Made by a program: the position numbers and the translations under genes
NCBI RefSeq assembly: GCF_900141855.1
Contig: NZ_FQYU01000002.1
Location: 744,001-808,000, forward strand
Reading direction: 5' to 3'
DNA from: Pseudozobellia thermophila
GTDB taxonomy: Bacteria > Bacteroidota > Bacteroidia > Flavobacteriales > Flavobacteriaceae
DNA: 64,000 nucleotides
The notes under the pieces: model-generated
Database searches by the model: none
What the model was told of the DNA's origin: nothing
What the model saw: the letters and a program-made list of their open reading frames with translations, nothing else
Part shown: piece by piece, positions 29,209 through 39,083 of the stretch
How positions within the stretch are numbered: position 1 is the stretch's first letter
How the letters are laid out: each line of letters begins with the position of its first letter

Positions 29209-30507
29209 TTATCTTCCTTCGGGATTGCCGTTGTGGTCGGGTGCCTGCGCAAAATAAACTTCGGGTTTGTGCCATACCCCGGTTTTTTTATAGGAAGGAA
29301 TGTCAACATCGAGACTAAGGTCGCAATCGAACCGGGCCATGATCGAATAGCCTTTTTTAGGGGTACCGGCATTGGTGAAGTGGCAAAGTCCCCAAGTAAT
29401 GCCCCTTCCGTTACCCGAATCGGTAAAGGCATCCGGTGCATAGGGAGCCGCTGCAGTTGGGGCCAATGACACCACTGAGGCTATTTTAAAATTGACACCG
29501 TCTTCGGCATATTGCATGGTATATCGTTCGTTTCCATCCTTTATGGCCAATGTGGCCATTCCTTCCTTAAAGGGGAAATAGGTGGTTTCGTGGCCAGAGG
29601 TCATTACCGGATTCAAAGGGTGCTTCTCAAATGGGCCCAAGGGGTCTTCGGCAATGGCCAATCCATGGCCTACCGCGTACTTGTCCCTAATATCGGGCCA
29701 TTTGTTGTAGGCGGCCTTGTAATAGAGGTAAATTTTTCCCTTGTAGACTATAGGCTGTGGATCGTGTGTGGCATCTTGGTCCCATTCCCCTTTCTTTCCG
29801 AAAGGGATTACGGAGTCGCCACCGTGGATCCACGGGCCATCAGGGGAATCGGCATAGGAAACCGAAACAGGGCACCAATCGCCCCGTAATCCACTTGGTT
29901 CGTTAAATGCCTGGTAATAGAGGTAGTATTTTCCCTTCCAGACCAAAATATCGGGTGTGGCCACGGAGCGCCAGCCGGCTTTTGGTTTTTCGGGTCTTTT
30001 AATAGCGACTCCCTCTTCCTTCCAGGTAATCCCATCGGTGCTTGTTGCGTACCAAATATCACAGAGGTCCCAATCGGTAGAGGGAATTTCATCGGTAGCT
30101 TCCTTGGCCCGGTTCCAACCAATGGGGGGCACTTTGGTATCCCTTTTTGTGTAGTAGATATAGTATTTACCGTCTACCAAAATGGGTCTTGAAGGATCAC
30201 GTCGCGATACCGTACCGTCTCCGTTACGGTAGTCAAAACCCTTAAGACGGGTATACTTGAACTGTGAAAAAAGCTCGTTGTCCTGTACCCTGGGTGCGGG
30301 ATAGCTGAACATGCGTTCCGCGGCGGCACTTAAAGGCATATCCGGTTTTTCGGAAGGCATTTTATGGGGAAATACTTTGTGTTCCGTTTTTGCTGAATCT
30401 TCTGTTGGGGCCGACTTGGTTTCCGTTTTTTGTTCGGAACAAGCGATAAGCGATAGGGCCATTAGAAGACCAAAGGTCGATTGCTTGAGAAAAAGATTGA
30501 CTTGCAT
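29209..30507 (-). CDS. GH117-like five-bladed beta-propeller glycosidase, lipoprotein
   Basis: A 432-residue lipoprotein (signal ending LSLIAC-SEQK). The core is a clan GH-F five-bladed propeller. Its order of motifs matches GH117: VSRRDPSRPILVDGKYYIYY, STDWDLCDIWYATSTDGITW, SVATPDILVWKGKYYLYYQ, ATHDPQPIVYKGKIYLYYK and VMTSGHETTYFPFK. Characterised GH117 enzymes release 3,6-anhydro-L-galactose from the non-reducing end of agar oligosaccharides; related clades act on other galactans. With two sulfatases and GH2 beside it, a red-algal galactan or a similar sulfated galactan is a reasonable guess. Substrate is not proven by sequence. Confidence 0.82.
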   Translation of the reverse strand: MQVNLFLKQSTFGLLMALSLIACSEQKTETKSAPTEDSAKTEHKVFPHKMPSEKPDMPLSAAAERMFSYPAPRVQDNELFSQFKYTRLKGFDYRNGDGTVSRRDPSRPILVDGKYYIYYTKRDTKVPPIGWNRAKEATDEIPSTDWDLCDIWYATSTDGITWKEEGVAIKRPEKPKAGWRSVATPDILVWKGKYYLYYQAFNEPSGLRGDWCPVSVSYADSPDGPWIHGGDSVIPFGKKGEWDQDATHDPQPIVYKGKIYLYYKAAYNKWPDIRDKYAVGHGLAIAEDPLGPFEKHPLNPVMTSGHETTYFPFKEGMATLAIKDGNERYTMQYAEDGVNFKIASVVSLAPTAAAPYAPDAFTDSGNGRGITWGLCHFTNAGTPKKGYSIMARFDCDLSLDVDIPSYKKTGVWHKPEVYFAQAPDHNGNPEGR

Positions 30508-30551
30508 AGGTATTGTTTTAGAGTTTGAACAGCTTTTGCATTGAGTCCTAT

Positions 30552-31700
30552 TTAGGGGGCTATTTTTTCTATTTTTAAGGGAATCTGAATGTTGAACGAC
30601 TCTCGAATTCCCTTGGCATCAAGGGTGTCGGCCGCACATAAGAGCGCCATAGGTTCGCCGTTCTCCATGTATACTTGCGGGCGTTCCAAATGTTCGAATT
30701 GCTGTACCCTCCCATTTTCCCATTGAACGATACGTTTGGAGATTTCAAAATTTTTGGCCTTGTCCCAATGGATGCCGTCTTCCGAATCGTAATGAACCAA
30801 GGAAAACTCACGGATTTTTCCTTGGTGCCTTATGCGTTTTACAATGGCCCTGAATTTTCCGTCTTGGTACCAGATGTAGGGATCTTCGGCAGGAAAGCGC
30901 TCCCCTTCAAACGTAAAAACGGGCTCAGGGTATTTTTTGAAGGGGCCCGTGGGCGAGTCGCCAATGGCGACCATATGTACTACGGGCCCACCTCCCGGCA
31001 AGGGATCTTTTTTGCCCACGGCCTTGTAGACCATGAGAATTTTGCCATCCGGCATTTGGCATACCGAAGGGTTGGAAGTCATTAAGGCATCGTGTGCATC
31101 CTCATTGGGCGATACGTCAATAATGGGTTTGTCAAAGCGTTTCCACGGTCCGTTGGGCGAATCGGCCACGGCCACGCCTATGCGTTGGTTGTTTCGGTGT
31201 ACCCAATTGATCTTCGGTTTCCCGGGAACGCTGACGATTCGTTTATCGCCCGTATTGCCCATATAATAGAGGTAGTATTTTCCGTTGAACTTGTGGACGG
31301 TGGGGTTGTGCGTGGTCGACCCGTCCCAAAACTCCGGTCCGCGGTCGGGCAAGGCTACATCCTTATGTTCAAAGGGGCCGAAGGGACTCTCGGAGACGGC
31401 ATGGGCTATTTCGGAGTAATTGACCCATTCCCAACCAATTTTTTTGGGCCATCGGGAATAGAACATATGGTAAAGTCCATCTTCCCCTTTTACCAATGAC
31501 CCGCCCCAAATACTCAGGCTGTCGTTTCTAAATATGGATTTTGGCGAGACCTTTCCGAATTCTATTTTAAAATCGGGCGATTGCGCTACTACCGATGCCC
31601 CTTTCTTTTCTTCCTTGCAGGAAGATAGGGCGGCCATCGCCAAGGAACAGGCTAGTAGCGATGTTTGAAAAAGCTTGATAGCTTGGTTAAAAGAGCTCAT
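30552..31700 (-). CDS. Clan GH-F (GH43/GH117-type) beta-propeller glycosidase, lipoprotein
   Basis: A 382-residue lipoprotein (signal ending AALSSC-KEEK). Repeated propeller motifs are visible: IWGGSLVKGEDGLYHMFYSRW, THNPTVHKFNGKYYLYYMGN, ADSPNGPWKRFDKPI, TSNPSVCQMPDGKILMVYKAV and AEDPYIWYQDGKFRAIVK. The acidic residues in HNP/SNP and EDP blades sit where clan GH-F enzymes keep their catalytic triad, although the first is less canonical than in GH43. It is 44 bases upstream of the GH117-like gene, to which it is distantly similar. Probably an exo-acting glycosidase; the sugar is unknown. Confidence 0.75.
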   Translation of the reverse strand: MSSFNQAIKLFQTSLLACSLAMAALSSCKEEKKGASVVAQSPDFKIEFGKVSPKSIFRNDSLSIWGGSLVKGEDGLYHMFYSRWPKKIGWEWVNYSEIAHAVSESPFGPFEHKDVALPDRGPEFWDGSTTHNPTVHKFNGKYYLYYMGNTGDKRIVSVPGKPKINWVHRNNQRIGVAVADSPNGPWKRFDKPIIDVSPNEDAHDALMTSNPSVCQMPDGKILMVYKAVGKKDPLPGGGPVVHMVAIGDSPTGPFKKYPEPVFTFEGERFPAEDPYIWYQDGKFRAIVKRIRHQGKIREFSLVHYDSEDGIHWDKAKNFEISKRIVQWENGRVQQFEHLERPQVYMENGEPMALLCAADTLDAKGIRESFNIQIPLKIEKIAP

Positions 31701-31720
31701 TTTCTCGTTTTTTTCGGTTT

Positions 31721-33160
31721 TTAATAATTACTCTTTACAAAGGGATGTTTTACCTTCGCTTTGGGTTTTCGAAACACCCAAGGCTTCCAGGCCTCATAGC
31801 GTTCCTTCCACTCTTCCAAGGTTCGTGTCGGGTACTTTGACGATAGTCCGCCTTCCCTGAATTCCCGCGAAACGCCCTTGTCGTGTATCGACCTTCTCCA
31901 TACGTACAGCGCTTCCAAAAGCTGGTCCTTGACGGCACCAAAATAAGGGTCGTCGGCGAGATTGTTCAGTTCATATGGGTCATTCTTTATGTCATAAAGT
32001 TCAAATTCGGGTTTGGTCGGGGCAAAGAACTTGGCTTGGTCTTCGTTGAGCCGGCCTTCCATATACATGACGTTCATTTCGGCCAACATGGGGTACATGT
32101 CCTCCTTGTAACCGCTGTACTGCAACCACGCCCGCTCCGGCATCAAATTATGGATCAATTTGTATCTTTTTGAACGTATCGCCCGCATGGCATCGTGGGT
32201 GCCGCCCATTCGGTCCCTGGCGGCATATATGTATTTTCTGTTCTTATACCCGTCCTTAAAAAGACTTTTTCCGTGCAGGGGCTTTTCGGTTTGCACGCCC
32301 GCCACATCCAAAATCGTCGCCGTAATATCAATGGTCTGTACCAAATCGTCATTGACTTGGCCGGGAGCTATTTTTCCTGGCCATTCAATGATCAAGGGTA
32401 CTTGCAGACCGGGATCGTAAAGAAATTGCTTGCCCCGGATATGGCAGCGACCGTTATCGCCTATAAGGAAAATCAAGGTGTTTTCGGCAAGGCCCTCTTT
32501 TTCCAATCGATTGAGGATATCACCAATTTCCCGATCGCAAATTTGCATTTGTTCCAGGCCATTGGCCCAATCGCGCCTTGCGAACGGGGTATCGACGTAA
32601 TAAGGGGGAAGCTCTACGGTGGCCGGGTCTATGGGGTTTATGGGGTCTCTCTTCCAAGCCCTATGGGTTCCGCCCAGCGTAATTTGGGCAAAGAAGGGTT
32701 GTCCTTTTTTGCGTTCCTTCCAATCCTTCCCCATAAAACCCAGGTCACCGCTAAAATTGGCGTCCGTTTTATTGTAAAGCATCAATGCCGTAAAGTAGCC
32801 CGCCTCTTTTAAAAGCAAGGGCATGGGTTTGATACCGTAGGGCAAGGGCTTTTTGTCCTCTTTTGCCGTGCGGTGCTGTTCCGCCCCGATATAATTTTGA
32901 TGGTAGCCCGTGATCATGGCCGATCGCGAGGTAGAGCATACCGGTGACGTACAGAACGCATTGGTATAGCGCACGCCCTCGGATGCCAATTGGTCGGTTA
33001 CCGGGGTTTCGATTCCCTTGGTGCCGTAGCATCCCAAATCGAGGCCCCAGTCCTCGAGCATGATCCAAACAATGTTGGGACGGTCGGTAGAGTTGCCCTG
33101 TGCCACGGTTGTACAGGGGATAAAAATAAGTGCCAGATAGAGTATTTTGATCCGTTTCAT
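31721..33160 (-). CDS. Formylglycine-dependent sulfatase (S1_8-like), CSTSR type
   Basis: A 479-residue exported protein (signal ending CTTVAQG). Metal ligands lie in NIVWIMLEDWGLDLGCYG (residues ~29-46), and the formylglycine motif is C-S-T-S-R with Cys about 75 (PVCSTSRSAMITG). The segments HQNYIGAEQHR and MPLLLKEAGYFTAL resemble sulfamidase/S1_8-type sulfatases, which act on glycan sulfates. A second sulfatase with a different signature in the same operon suggests the substrate carries at least two kinds of sulfate. Confidence 0.9.
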   Translation of the reverse strand: MKRIKILYLALIFIPCTTVAQGNSTDRPNIVWIMLEDWGLDLGCYGTKGIETPVTDQLASEGVRYTNAFCTSPVCSTSRSAMITGYHQNYIGAEQHRTAKEDKKPLPYGIKPMPLLLKEAGYFTALMLYNKTDANFSGDLGFMGKDWKERKKGQPFFAQITLGGTHRAWKRDPINPIDPATVELPPYYVDTPFARRDWANGLEQMQICDREIGDILNRLEKEGLAENTLIFLIGDNGRCHIRGKQFLYDPGLQVPLIIEWPGKIAPGQVNDDLVQTIDITATILDVAGVQTEKPLHGKSLFKDGYKNRKYIYAARDRMGGTHDAMRAIRSKRYKLIHNLMPERAWLQYSGYKEDMYPMLAEMNVMYMEGRLNEDQAKFFAPTKPEFELYDIKNDPYELNNLADDPYFGAVKDQLLEALYVWRRSIHDKGVSREFREGGLSSKYPTRTLEEWKERYEAWKPWVFRKPKAKVKHPFVKSNY

Positions 33161-33205
33161 GTGAAATTGTCCATTCGTTTTAGTTTGTTCGTACGCGTAT
33201 TTGGA

Positions 33206-35494
33206 TTACTCAAGTTCTTTTACCGCCGACCACTCCGATGCATTCGATCTTATTTTGGCAAAGAACGGTTCCGTTGGGGGCCATGCCACTTTAAAGGCCC
33301 CTTTTAACGTGGTGGTCTTTTCTTCGGAGAGATTCGTGCTACCGTTTCCGTATTTTAGGATAAACACGGAATCTTTTTCGCCCACGGTGTAACCTACCCC
33401 AATGTGTTCGCCCTCACGCCCCAAAAATTCGATAATTGGGGTATTGGATGCCTTGACCGCCTGTTTTTGGGTCTCCCTTGAAGAGGCGGTTCTTACCTGA
33501 ATTTGCATAGGCGACCAGAGACCAAGGTCTATTCGGGCCGCATTTTTGTCGTTTTTTAAATTGAAAACCAATTCATCGTCTCCAGGGTTTATCGTTGGGA
33601 GCTCCATTTGTTCTTTAGCGATCGATTTTCCCATGGTGTCAAAAAGTTCATATTTCAGAACATATCCTTCCATCCTAAAGGCAGGAATATCTAGTTTGTT
33701 CCTAGGGCTTAGCGTAATCGTAATGGATCGCCCGTCTATGGTGGCCGCCAAATTTTGTACGGGCGCATAGATATCTTGAATCTGCTTATAGGCATTCTTC
33801 TTGTTCCGCCATACATCGACCACGCCCCATGCCCTGTTTTCGGAGGGAGGCGTAGCTTTGTAATCGCTTCGGTAATCGTTGTAGGTCCACAAGGCGGAAC
33901 CGACCACGTAGGGCAATGTCCTTATCTTGTCTAGTTGCTCGATGAGTCCCGCACTCAATTCGGCATCCGGGGCAAGCCCTATCTGTTTGTCCCCTATCTC
34001 CGATATAAAAATGGGTTTCCCCGGAAATTTTGCATGGGCCCTACCCACCTTTTCAAAGGTTTCCCCGTAGGAGTTCATGCACAACAGATCGAGTTTTTCA
34101 TAGGGTTCGTTACCCGGTCGGGCCAAGGGTAGGTGCGAGGTAAAGCTTACGACGGTCTTTAAACGTGTGGAATCGAGGGAGGCCACATGGTCTATCATAT
34201 CGTTTACATAGTTGTACTGATCAGGGGTCATGGTCATATCCTGCCATTCGCCATCGGGGTTTCCGATTTCGTTGCCCATACTCCAACCGACCACACTCGG
34301 ATGGTTAAAATCGCGTTCGATCATTTCACCCAACCATTTTTTTGTCCTTGGGTTGTTCGGAATGGCATTGGGCGCGCCACGGCCCCAAACGGGAATTTCT
34401 TCAATAAGCATGTAGCCGATACTATCACAGAATTTCAAGAGATTCTCCGATGCAGGTGCGTGCATGATCCTTGAAAAATTGCCCCCAAGGGCCTTAATGT
34501 CCATAATATCGCGCTTGATAAGTTCCTCGGGTTCGGTATTACCGTACAGGCGGTGGTCGTGTACCCGGTTGAAGCCATTCAGGCGAACAGCCTCGTTGTT
34601 GAGAAATAATTGCTCGCCAATGGCCTCCATTTTACGGATACCGAAGGTATCGGAAAGGGTATCGACTTCTTGGTCGTTAGAAACGAGGCTACTATTTAAA
34701 ACGTAAAGATGTGGTCGGTCAAAATGCCATAATTCTACTTCCTTCAACTCCTTTTTAAAGGTCAAGACCTTTTCGATAGTCTCGTTTGCGGCTACGGTCA
34801 CTTCAAGGGTTTCCGGTTGCCACGATTTATGGTCGGGCCCAAGGATTTCTGGATCGATGTTCAGGTTTTGTAGGGTATCGGAATTATTTTCAATTTTATA
34901 TGAAATGGCAAAGTCCACTACGCCGTTGTCAAAATCGGGCACGGCGGAAATATGTTGACGAACCAAGCGAACATCGTTATGGGCTAGTAAGGATACATCT
35001 CGGCTTATACCGCCCCAGGCCCACCAAGCGCCCCTTCTAAACGTATTGTCGGCCATGACCAAAATCGAATTCGGTCGATCGGTGCGCACCTGATCGGTTA
35101 TATTGAATTCAAAAGGGGTGTAGCCACCTTCGTGTATTCCCAACAACTTACCGTTCAACCACACTTTGGAGGTTTCGTAAACGGCATCGAACCTTAGGCG
35201 GACCTGTTTGTTTTGCCAATTCTTGGGAAGGGTAAAATGGCGTTGGTAATACCCTTTGCCCTTAAAATGGGCATATCTGTTCTCCGTATCCCAGTTCCCG
35301 GGAACGGCCAGGCTGTCCCATTGCGTGTAGTCGGCCGTCAACAGGGATTCTTCGCTTTCGTCTCCGGAAGCAAAAAAGCGCCATACCCCATTGAGGGACA
35401 AGGTATCGTTTTCAAGCACGTTTTCCTTTTTTTGAGGTGAACACGCGCTTAGAAATACAATCGTAAAAAGTGTTATGGAAGCGAAATTTCTCAT
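33206..35494 (-). CDS. GH2 beta-glycosidase (beta-galactosidase-like), lipoprotein
   Basis: The start is set at the ATG at 35494, which gives a lipoprotein signal (MRNFASITLFTIVFLSAC-SPQ) and leaves 10 bases after the upstream stop; the frame is open further to 35710 but that would overlap the upstream gene. The 762-residue product has the GH2 layout: sugar-binding domain (NGVWRFF, VPGNWDTENRYAHFKGKGYY), Ig-like domain, and a TIM barrel with acid/base Glu in GWSMGNEIGNPDGEW and nucleophile Glu in PIFISEIGDKQIG. The C-terminal part is beta-rich. In a galactan locus a beta-galactosidase role is likely, but beta-glucuronidase or mannosidase activity cannot be excluded. Confidence 0.9.
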   Translation of the reverse strand: MRNFASITLFTIVFLSACSPQKKENVLENDTLSLNGVWRFFASGDESEESLLTADYTQWDSLAVPGNWDTENRYAHFKGKGYYQRHFTLPKNWQNKQVRLRFDAVYETSKVWLNGKLLGIHEGGYTPFEFNITDQVRTDRPNSILVMADNTFRRGAWWAWGGISRDVSLLAHNDVRLVRQHISAVPDFDNGVVDFAISYKIENNSDTLQNLNIDPEILGPDHKSWQPETLEVTVAANETIEKVLTFKKELKEVELWHFDRPHLYVLNSSLVSNDQEVDTLSDTFGIRKMEAIGEQLFLNNEAVRLNGFNRVHDHRLYGNTEPEELIKRDIMDIKALGGNFSRIMHAPASENLLKFCDSIGYMLIEEIPVWGRGAPNAIPNNPRTKKWLGEMIERDFNHPSVVGWSMGNEIGNPDGEWQDMTMTPDQYNYVNDMIDHVASLDSTRLKTVVSFTSHLPLARPGNEPYEKLDLLCMNSYGETFEKVGRAHAKFPGKPIFISEIGDKQIGLAPDAELSAGLIEQLDKIRTLPYVVGSALWTYNDYRSDYKATPPSENRAWGVVDVWRNKKNAYKQIQDIYAPVQNLAATIDGRSITITLSPRNKLDIPAFRMEGYVLKYELFDTMGKSIAKEQMELPTINPGDDELVFNLKNDKNAARIDLGLWSPMQIQVRTASSRETQKQAVKASNTPIIEFLGREGEHIGVGYTVGEKDSVFILKYGNGSTNLSEEKTTTLKGAFKVAWPPTEPFFAKIRSNASEWSAVKELE

Positions 35495-35504
35495 GGATAT
35501 TCTA

Positions 35505-36710
35505 TTATTGTTCGATAAACTTGATGGCAGCCCCCCCGTGTTCCGCCAGATGAACCGTAATCGTTTTTTCATAGGAAACCCTTTCGATCGATTTTTTAAA
35601 GGGTACGGCCGTATTCCATTGCCATAGGTTGGCTTCTTTGTTAAGTCCTTCCAAATTAATACGCCCGGCCTCGGTATCGTCGGCAAGGATTTCGGCGAGG
35701 TATTCGCCATCCCCTAAAAAACTACAGTCGATTTGTATTTCTTGAGCCGCTCCACTTCGCAAGATACCCAAGTACCAGTCGTTATCTTTACGTCGGGCTA
35801 TGGCCGCCAATTCCCCGATCTTACTTTGGGGCAAGACAAAGGTTTCGTCCCAAATCGAAGGGACGGTCTTAATAAAATCCAATGCAGGTTGGACGTTCTT
35901 GGAGCTTAACAGAAACCGGGTATTCTCCGCAATGCAGTTAAAGGGCGAATAAAAAGTGACCAAAGTAGCCAATTGATGCGCCCAAGTAGTCTCTCCCGGT
36001 TCGGTAAGCCCAAGGGGGGTGTAATCGGCATGGCCGGTTACGTACCGGGTAAAGGGCAAGGCCGCATTGTGGGAAGCGGGTAAGGGCCCCTCCTTCATAT
36101 GGTTCACCTCCAATCCCCGTATGCCTTCGCGCGTAACCTCATTGAGGTAGGTACGAAATTCGCCCGAACTCTGTTGGCAGCCATGAAAATTGACTTTTAA
36201 CCCAACGGCACCGGTCTGCTTTACGCTGTCTAAAAAATGCCTCATTACCACATAATCGTTTTTGGGAAAATTGATTTCCTTGGAGTGCTTCCAAACAAAA
36301 ATGCCGACCCCTTTTTCCTTGGCATAATCGCAAAGCTTGGCAAGCGATGCCCATTTATCGGGCCACCTTTCCCAACCTTCGTCTACCATGGAATATAGAA
36401 AACCAAGGTCATGGGCATCATCGACCATATCGTGCTCTTCTTTATAGTTGACGTATTTTCCGGACCACCAATGCCAAACGGACTTTCCGGGTTTGATCCA
36501 GTCGGTATCAGCAAATAATTGGGGGGCGGGAGCCGGGTTAAGGGATGCGACCATGGTGTTATTGACCAAATCATTTAGCGTATCGGCCAAAAGAACACAC
36601 CGCCAAGGTGTAGTTACATTGCCCTTAACATCAAAACCGGTATTCGCACATGCCATGAACAAAAGAAAAAGACTTAGCACCTGATGTAATCGAAATCTTA
36701 TTTTTTTCAT
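35505..36710 (-). CDS. GH97-like protein lacking the N-terminal domain and part of the active site
   Basis: A 401-residue exported protein. GH97 enzymes are usually about 650 residues. Here the signal peptide is followed almost at once by TTPWRCVLLADT, which in GH97 lies after the ~250-residue beta-sandwich. A second gap is internal: TGAVGLKV runs directly into NFHGCQ, whereas the full-length GH97 at 9145-11154 has ~28 more residues there. The missing part would hold the Asp (GxKxDF) that is the nucleophile of retaining GH97 enzymes. The rest (DEGWERWPDKW, TREGIRGLE, HADYTPLG, PSIWDETFVLP) is well kept and the frame is intact. It may be recently decayed, or kept as a non-catalytic binding protein. 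Confidence 0.8.
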   Translation of the reverse strand: MKKIRFRLHQVLSLFLLFMACANTGFDVKGNVTTPWRCVLLADTLNDLVNNTMVASLNPAPAPQLFADTDWIKPGKSVWHWWSGKYVNYKEEHDMVDDAHDLGFLYSMVDEGWERWPDKWASLAKLCDYAKEKGVGIFVWKHSKEINFPKNDYVVMRHFLDSVKQTGAVGLKVNFHGCQQSSGEFRTYLNEVTREGIRGLEVNHMKEGPLPASHNAALPFTRYVTGHADYTPLGLTEPGETTWAHQLATLVTFYSPFNCIAENTRFLLSSKNVQPALDFIKTVPSIWDETFVLPQSKIGELAAIARRKDNDWYLGILRSGAAQEIQIDCSFLGDGEYLAEILADDTEAGRINLEGLNKEANLWQWNTAVPFKKSIERVSYEKTITVHLAEHGGAAIKFIEQ

Positions 36711-36727
36711 ACTGCCAATGGAAAATT

Positions 36728-39019
36728 TTATTCGAAAACGGAAATTTTAAAAACGGAAACAGGAATATTATCCTCTCTTTTGCTAAACTCAAAGACCAGC
36801 CCATCGGTAGAAACCACATGGCCAAGATCAATGGTATTGATGGCCTGATAGTTCCCGTTTATCTCTTTAAGTACGTTCCCGGAGCTGTCCTTTATTCGGT
36901 AATCGGCCACCACAAAGGGAATGACCTCTTCGGGATGCCCCATAAGGGTGGTTTCCAAAGCGTGGTCATAGTCGCAATCAAAAAAGAGTTTAATGGTCTT
37001 GATGTTGACTTTCCCGTCCCACTTTAGGTAAAGTGTGGGTTTTTTGTCCTCAATTTTGGCTACCCAGGCATTGGTATTTCCGTTCGGGGTGGGCCGAACT
37101 TCGCCGTTTTTGATATTCGCGGCTTCAAAAATGGGTAAGGCCTTCGTTATTTGAAGGGCTATATTCTTACCTTTTGGGCGGCGTTCGGGTGTCCAAAACT
37201 CAAAACTGTCAATGTTGATTCCGGCCGGAGGGTCTTGTCTGCCGTAATTGGACACCGCTTTGTTTATTTTATTCTCAACGGTCAACAAACCTGTTATCCG
37301 GTCATCGGAAAGCCGCACCCTTACCTGTTCGTTTTTCATAAGACAAAAGAAGGAATAGCCGTCTTGTTCTTGTGGTTTAGTTGTTTCAAAGGCAATTTTT
37401 TGCCTTCCTTTCCGTAATTCGATTACCGTTTTATCAAGAATTACATCCGGCGTGAAATGGATCGGGGCCGAACAGCCTTTAAGCTGAAGCTCTAGGTTCG
37501 TTGCCTCCAAAGCATCCACCTCAAGTACAAATCTATAGTTCCCATGGGCCCTTAACGGAAGCATTTGGGCCAATCCGAACTTTAGGGGCTTCCAGTCCCC
37601 CCCTTCTGAAAAACCGGAGAACCTTAAGGTAGAGCTCGCTTCAACATGGGCTTGTTTCACCAAGTCGTCGGGATCCTTCAAGGCGATACGCGGAATGCTC
37701 TGTCCGTTTCTATTCAAAGCCAATTGCAGCTTTCCGATATGTTCTTCGGAAGCCACGTCGCGGGGAAGCAGGTCCTCTTGCCTGCACAAGACTGCTGCCT
37801 CTCCAACCGCCTGCGCCCCATGTGCACAGGTAAGCATGACCCTTGAGGATCCAAAGGCCACGTGACTGGCACTAATGATCCGGCCCGCCAGGAAGAGGTT
37901 TTTTATGTTTTTGGAATAATAGCAACGATAGGGAATGGTATAAACACCTTTGCCATGCCATTGGGTACAGGAATTGTGCTCGCTGTAGATACCATCGGCC
38001 GGATGCAAATCCATGGCCCACCCCCCAAAGGCAACGGCGTCGTAATAATCACGTTGTTCAACAATATCTTTTTGGGTCAGCATAAAGTCGCCCTCAAAAC
38101 GACGGCTTTCCCTTTTGCCGGGTATGGTGCCCACCCATTCCAAGGTCAGGTTTTCCGCTTCAGGGAACTTACCGCTGTTCTTTACGTAATCCCAGATCCC
38201 ATAGACCACTTTCCACAGTTCGAATTTTATCTCTTCCGATTGGTGAACGGTATCGAGTCGTCCGCCGTATTCCACCCACCACAGTTTACAACCGTGGTCG
38301 CCCAATTGAAAGTTTTTGATCCTCGGCAGTTCTTCGGCGTTCTTTAGGGCAAAAGAGGGAGGCGTATAGGGAATAGGTTTGCCTGCATCTTTGGTATAAA
38401 AGTAAAGCGAGTGCCCCAAAAGGTTACCATAGTCGTCGATATTGGGCGCAAAGCCTTCATCGAATTCCTCCCTTGTTTCCGCCCCCATACGGAAAGAGGC
38501 TCCGGCCATAAAGGCGACAATGCCATCTCCGGAAGCATCGCAGAAAAGGGGCGCGCTGGCAATATAGGTCGTTGAGTTCTGGCTGCAAAAGGCGGTAACG
38601 TTCTTTACGTGGTCGTCATTCCCTTTTTCGACCCCATAAACCGCCGTGTTGAGCAGAAGGGTGATGTTTTCCTCTTCATATACTTTTTCAAGCAGTACGG
38701 TATCGAACAACAAGGGGTTCCCTTCCTTGTTCCGTTTAAGGTTATCCAAAAGGATTTCGTTGATCAATCCCCCTTCCCGGCTCCATCGGTTGTTGTTGCC
38801 CATGTGGGAGGTGGCCCCGAGGCTCCAGAGCCGAACTTCTGAGGAAGCATTTCCCCCCAGTACGGGACGGTCTTGGACAAGAACGACTTTTAGGCCGGAT
38901 CGGGCGGCGGTTATGGAGGCACAGACACCTGAAAGACCTCCACCGACGACAACAAGGTCGGCCTGTAGTCTTACGGTCTTGGTATTTCTGGTTCGGGGGC
39001 TATATGGTTCTGATATCAT
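36728..39019 (-). CDS. Cytoplasmic FAD-dependent oxidoreductase (FAD_oxidored family)
   Basis: The ATG at 39019 (MISEPYSPRTRN) is preferred; the frame is open to 39121 but that would bring it close to the upstream gene. The 763-residue protein has no signal peptide. A dinucleotide-binding motif ADLVVVGGGLSGVCASITAA lies near residues 20-40, followed by QDRPVLGGNASSEVR, DASGDGIVAF and the family marker GKRESRRFEGDF. A C-terminal beta-sandwich region (~480-763) is fused. Such proteins are common in polysaccharide loci; some are mislabelled xanthan lyase, and true substrates are largely unknown. Next to a sugar symporter, oxidation of an imported monosaccharide is plausible. A paralogue with a signal peptide is at 49017-50810. 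Confidence 0.82.
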   Translation of the reverse strand: MISEPYSPRTRNTKTVRLQADLVVVGGGLSGVCASITAARSGLKVVLVQDRPVLGGNASSEVRLWSLGATSHMGNNNRWSREGGLINEILLDNLKRNKEGNPLLFDTVLLEKVYEEENITLLLNTAVYGVEKGNDDHVKNVTAFCSQNSTTYIASAPLFCDASGDGIVAFMAGASFRMGAETREEFDEGFAPNIDDYGNLLGHSLYFYTKDAGKPIPYTPPSFALKNAEELPRIKNFQLGDHGCKLWWVEYGGRLDTVHQSEEIKFELWKVVYGIWDYVKNSGKFPEAENLTLEWVGTIPGKRESRRFEGDFMLTQKDIVEQRDYYDAVAFGGWAMDLHPADGIYSEHNSCTQWHGKGVYTIPYRCYYSKNIKNLFLAGRIISASHVAFGSSRVMLTCAHGAQAVGEAAVLCRQEDLLPRDVASEEHIGKLQLALNRNGQSIPRIALKDPDDLVKQAHVEASSTLRFSGFSEGGDWKPLKFGLAQMLPLRAHGNYRFVLEVDALEATNLELQLKGCSAPIHFTPDVILDKTVIELRKGRQKIAFETTKPQEQDGYSFFCLMKNEQVRVRLSDDRITGLLTVENKINKAVSNYGRQDPPAGINIDSFEFWTPERRPKGKNIALQITKALPIFEAANIKNGEVRPTPNGNTNAWVAKIEDKKPTLYLKWDGKVNIKTIKLFFDCDYDHALETTLMGHPEEVIPFVVADYRIKDSSGNVLKEINGNYQAINTIDLGHVVSTDGLVFEFSKREDNIPVSVFKISVFE

Positions 39020-39083
39020 ACAATGTGATTTGAGCTTAGTAATTCGATTTGGTGTGTTTAATGTACTAATCGGGCACAAGGCC

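Noticed and set aside
35495-35710. N-terminal extension of the GH2 gene
   Set aside because: It would overlap the upstream GH97-like gene by ~200 bases and hide a perfect lipoprotein signal at the internal ATG.
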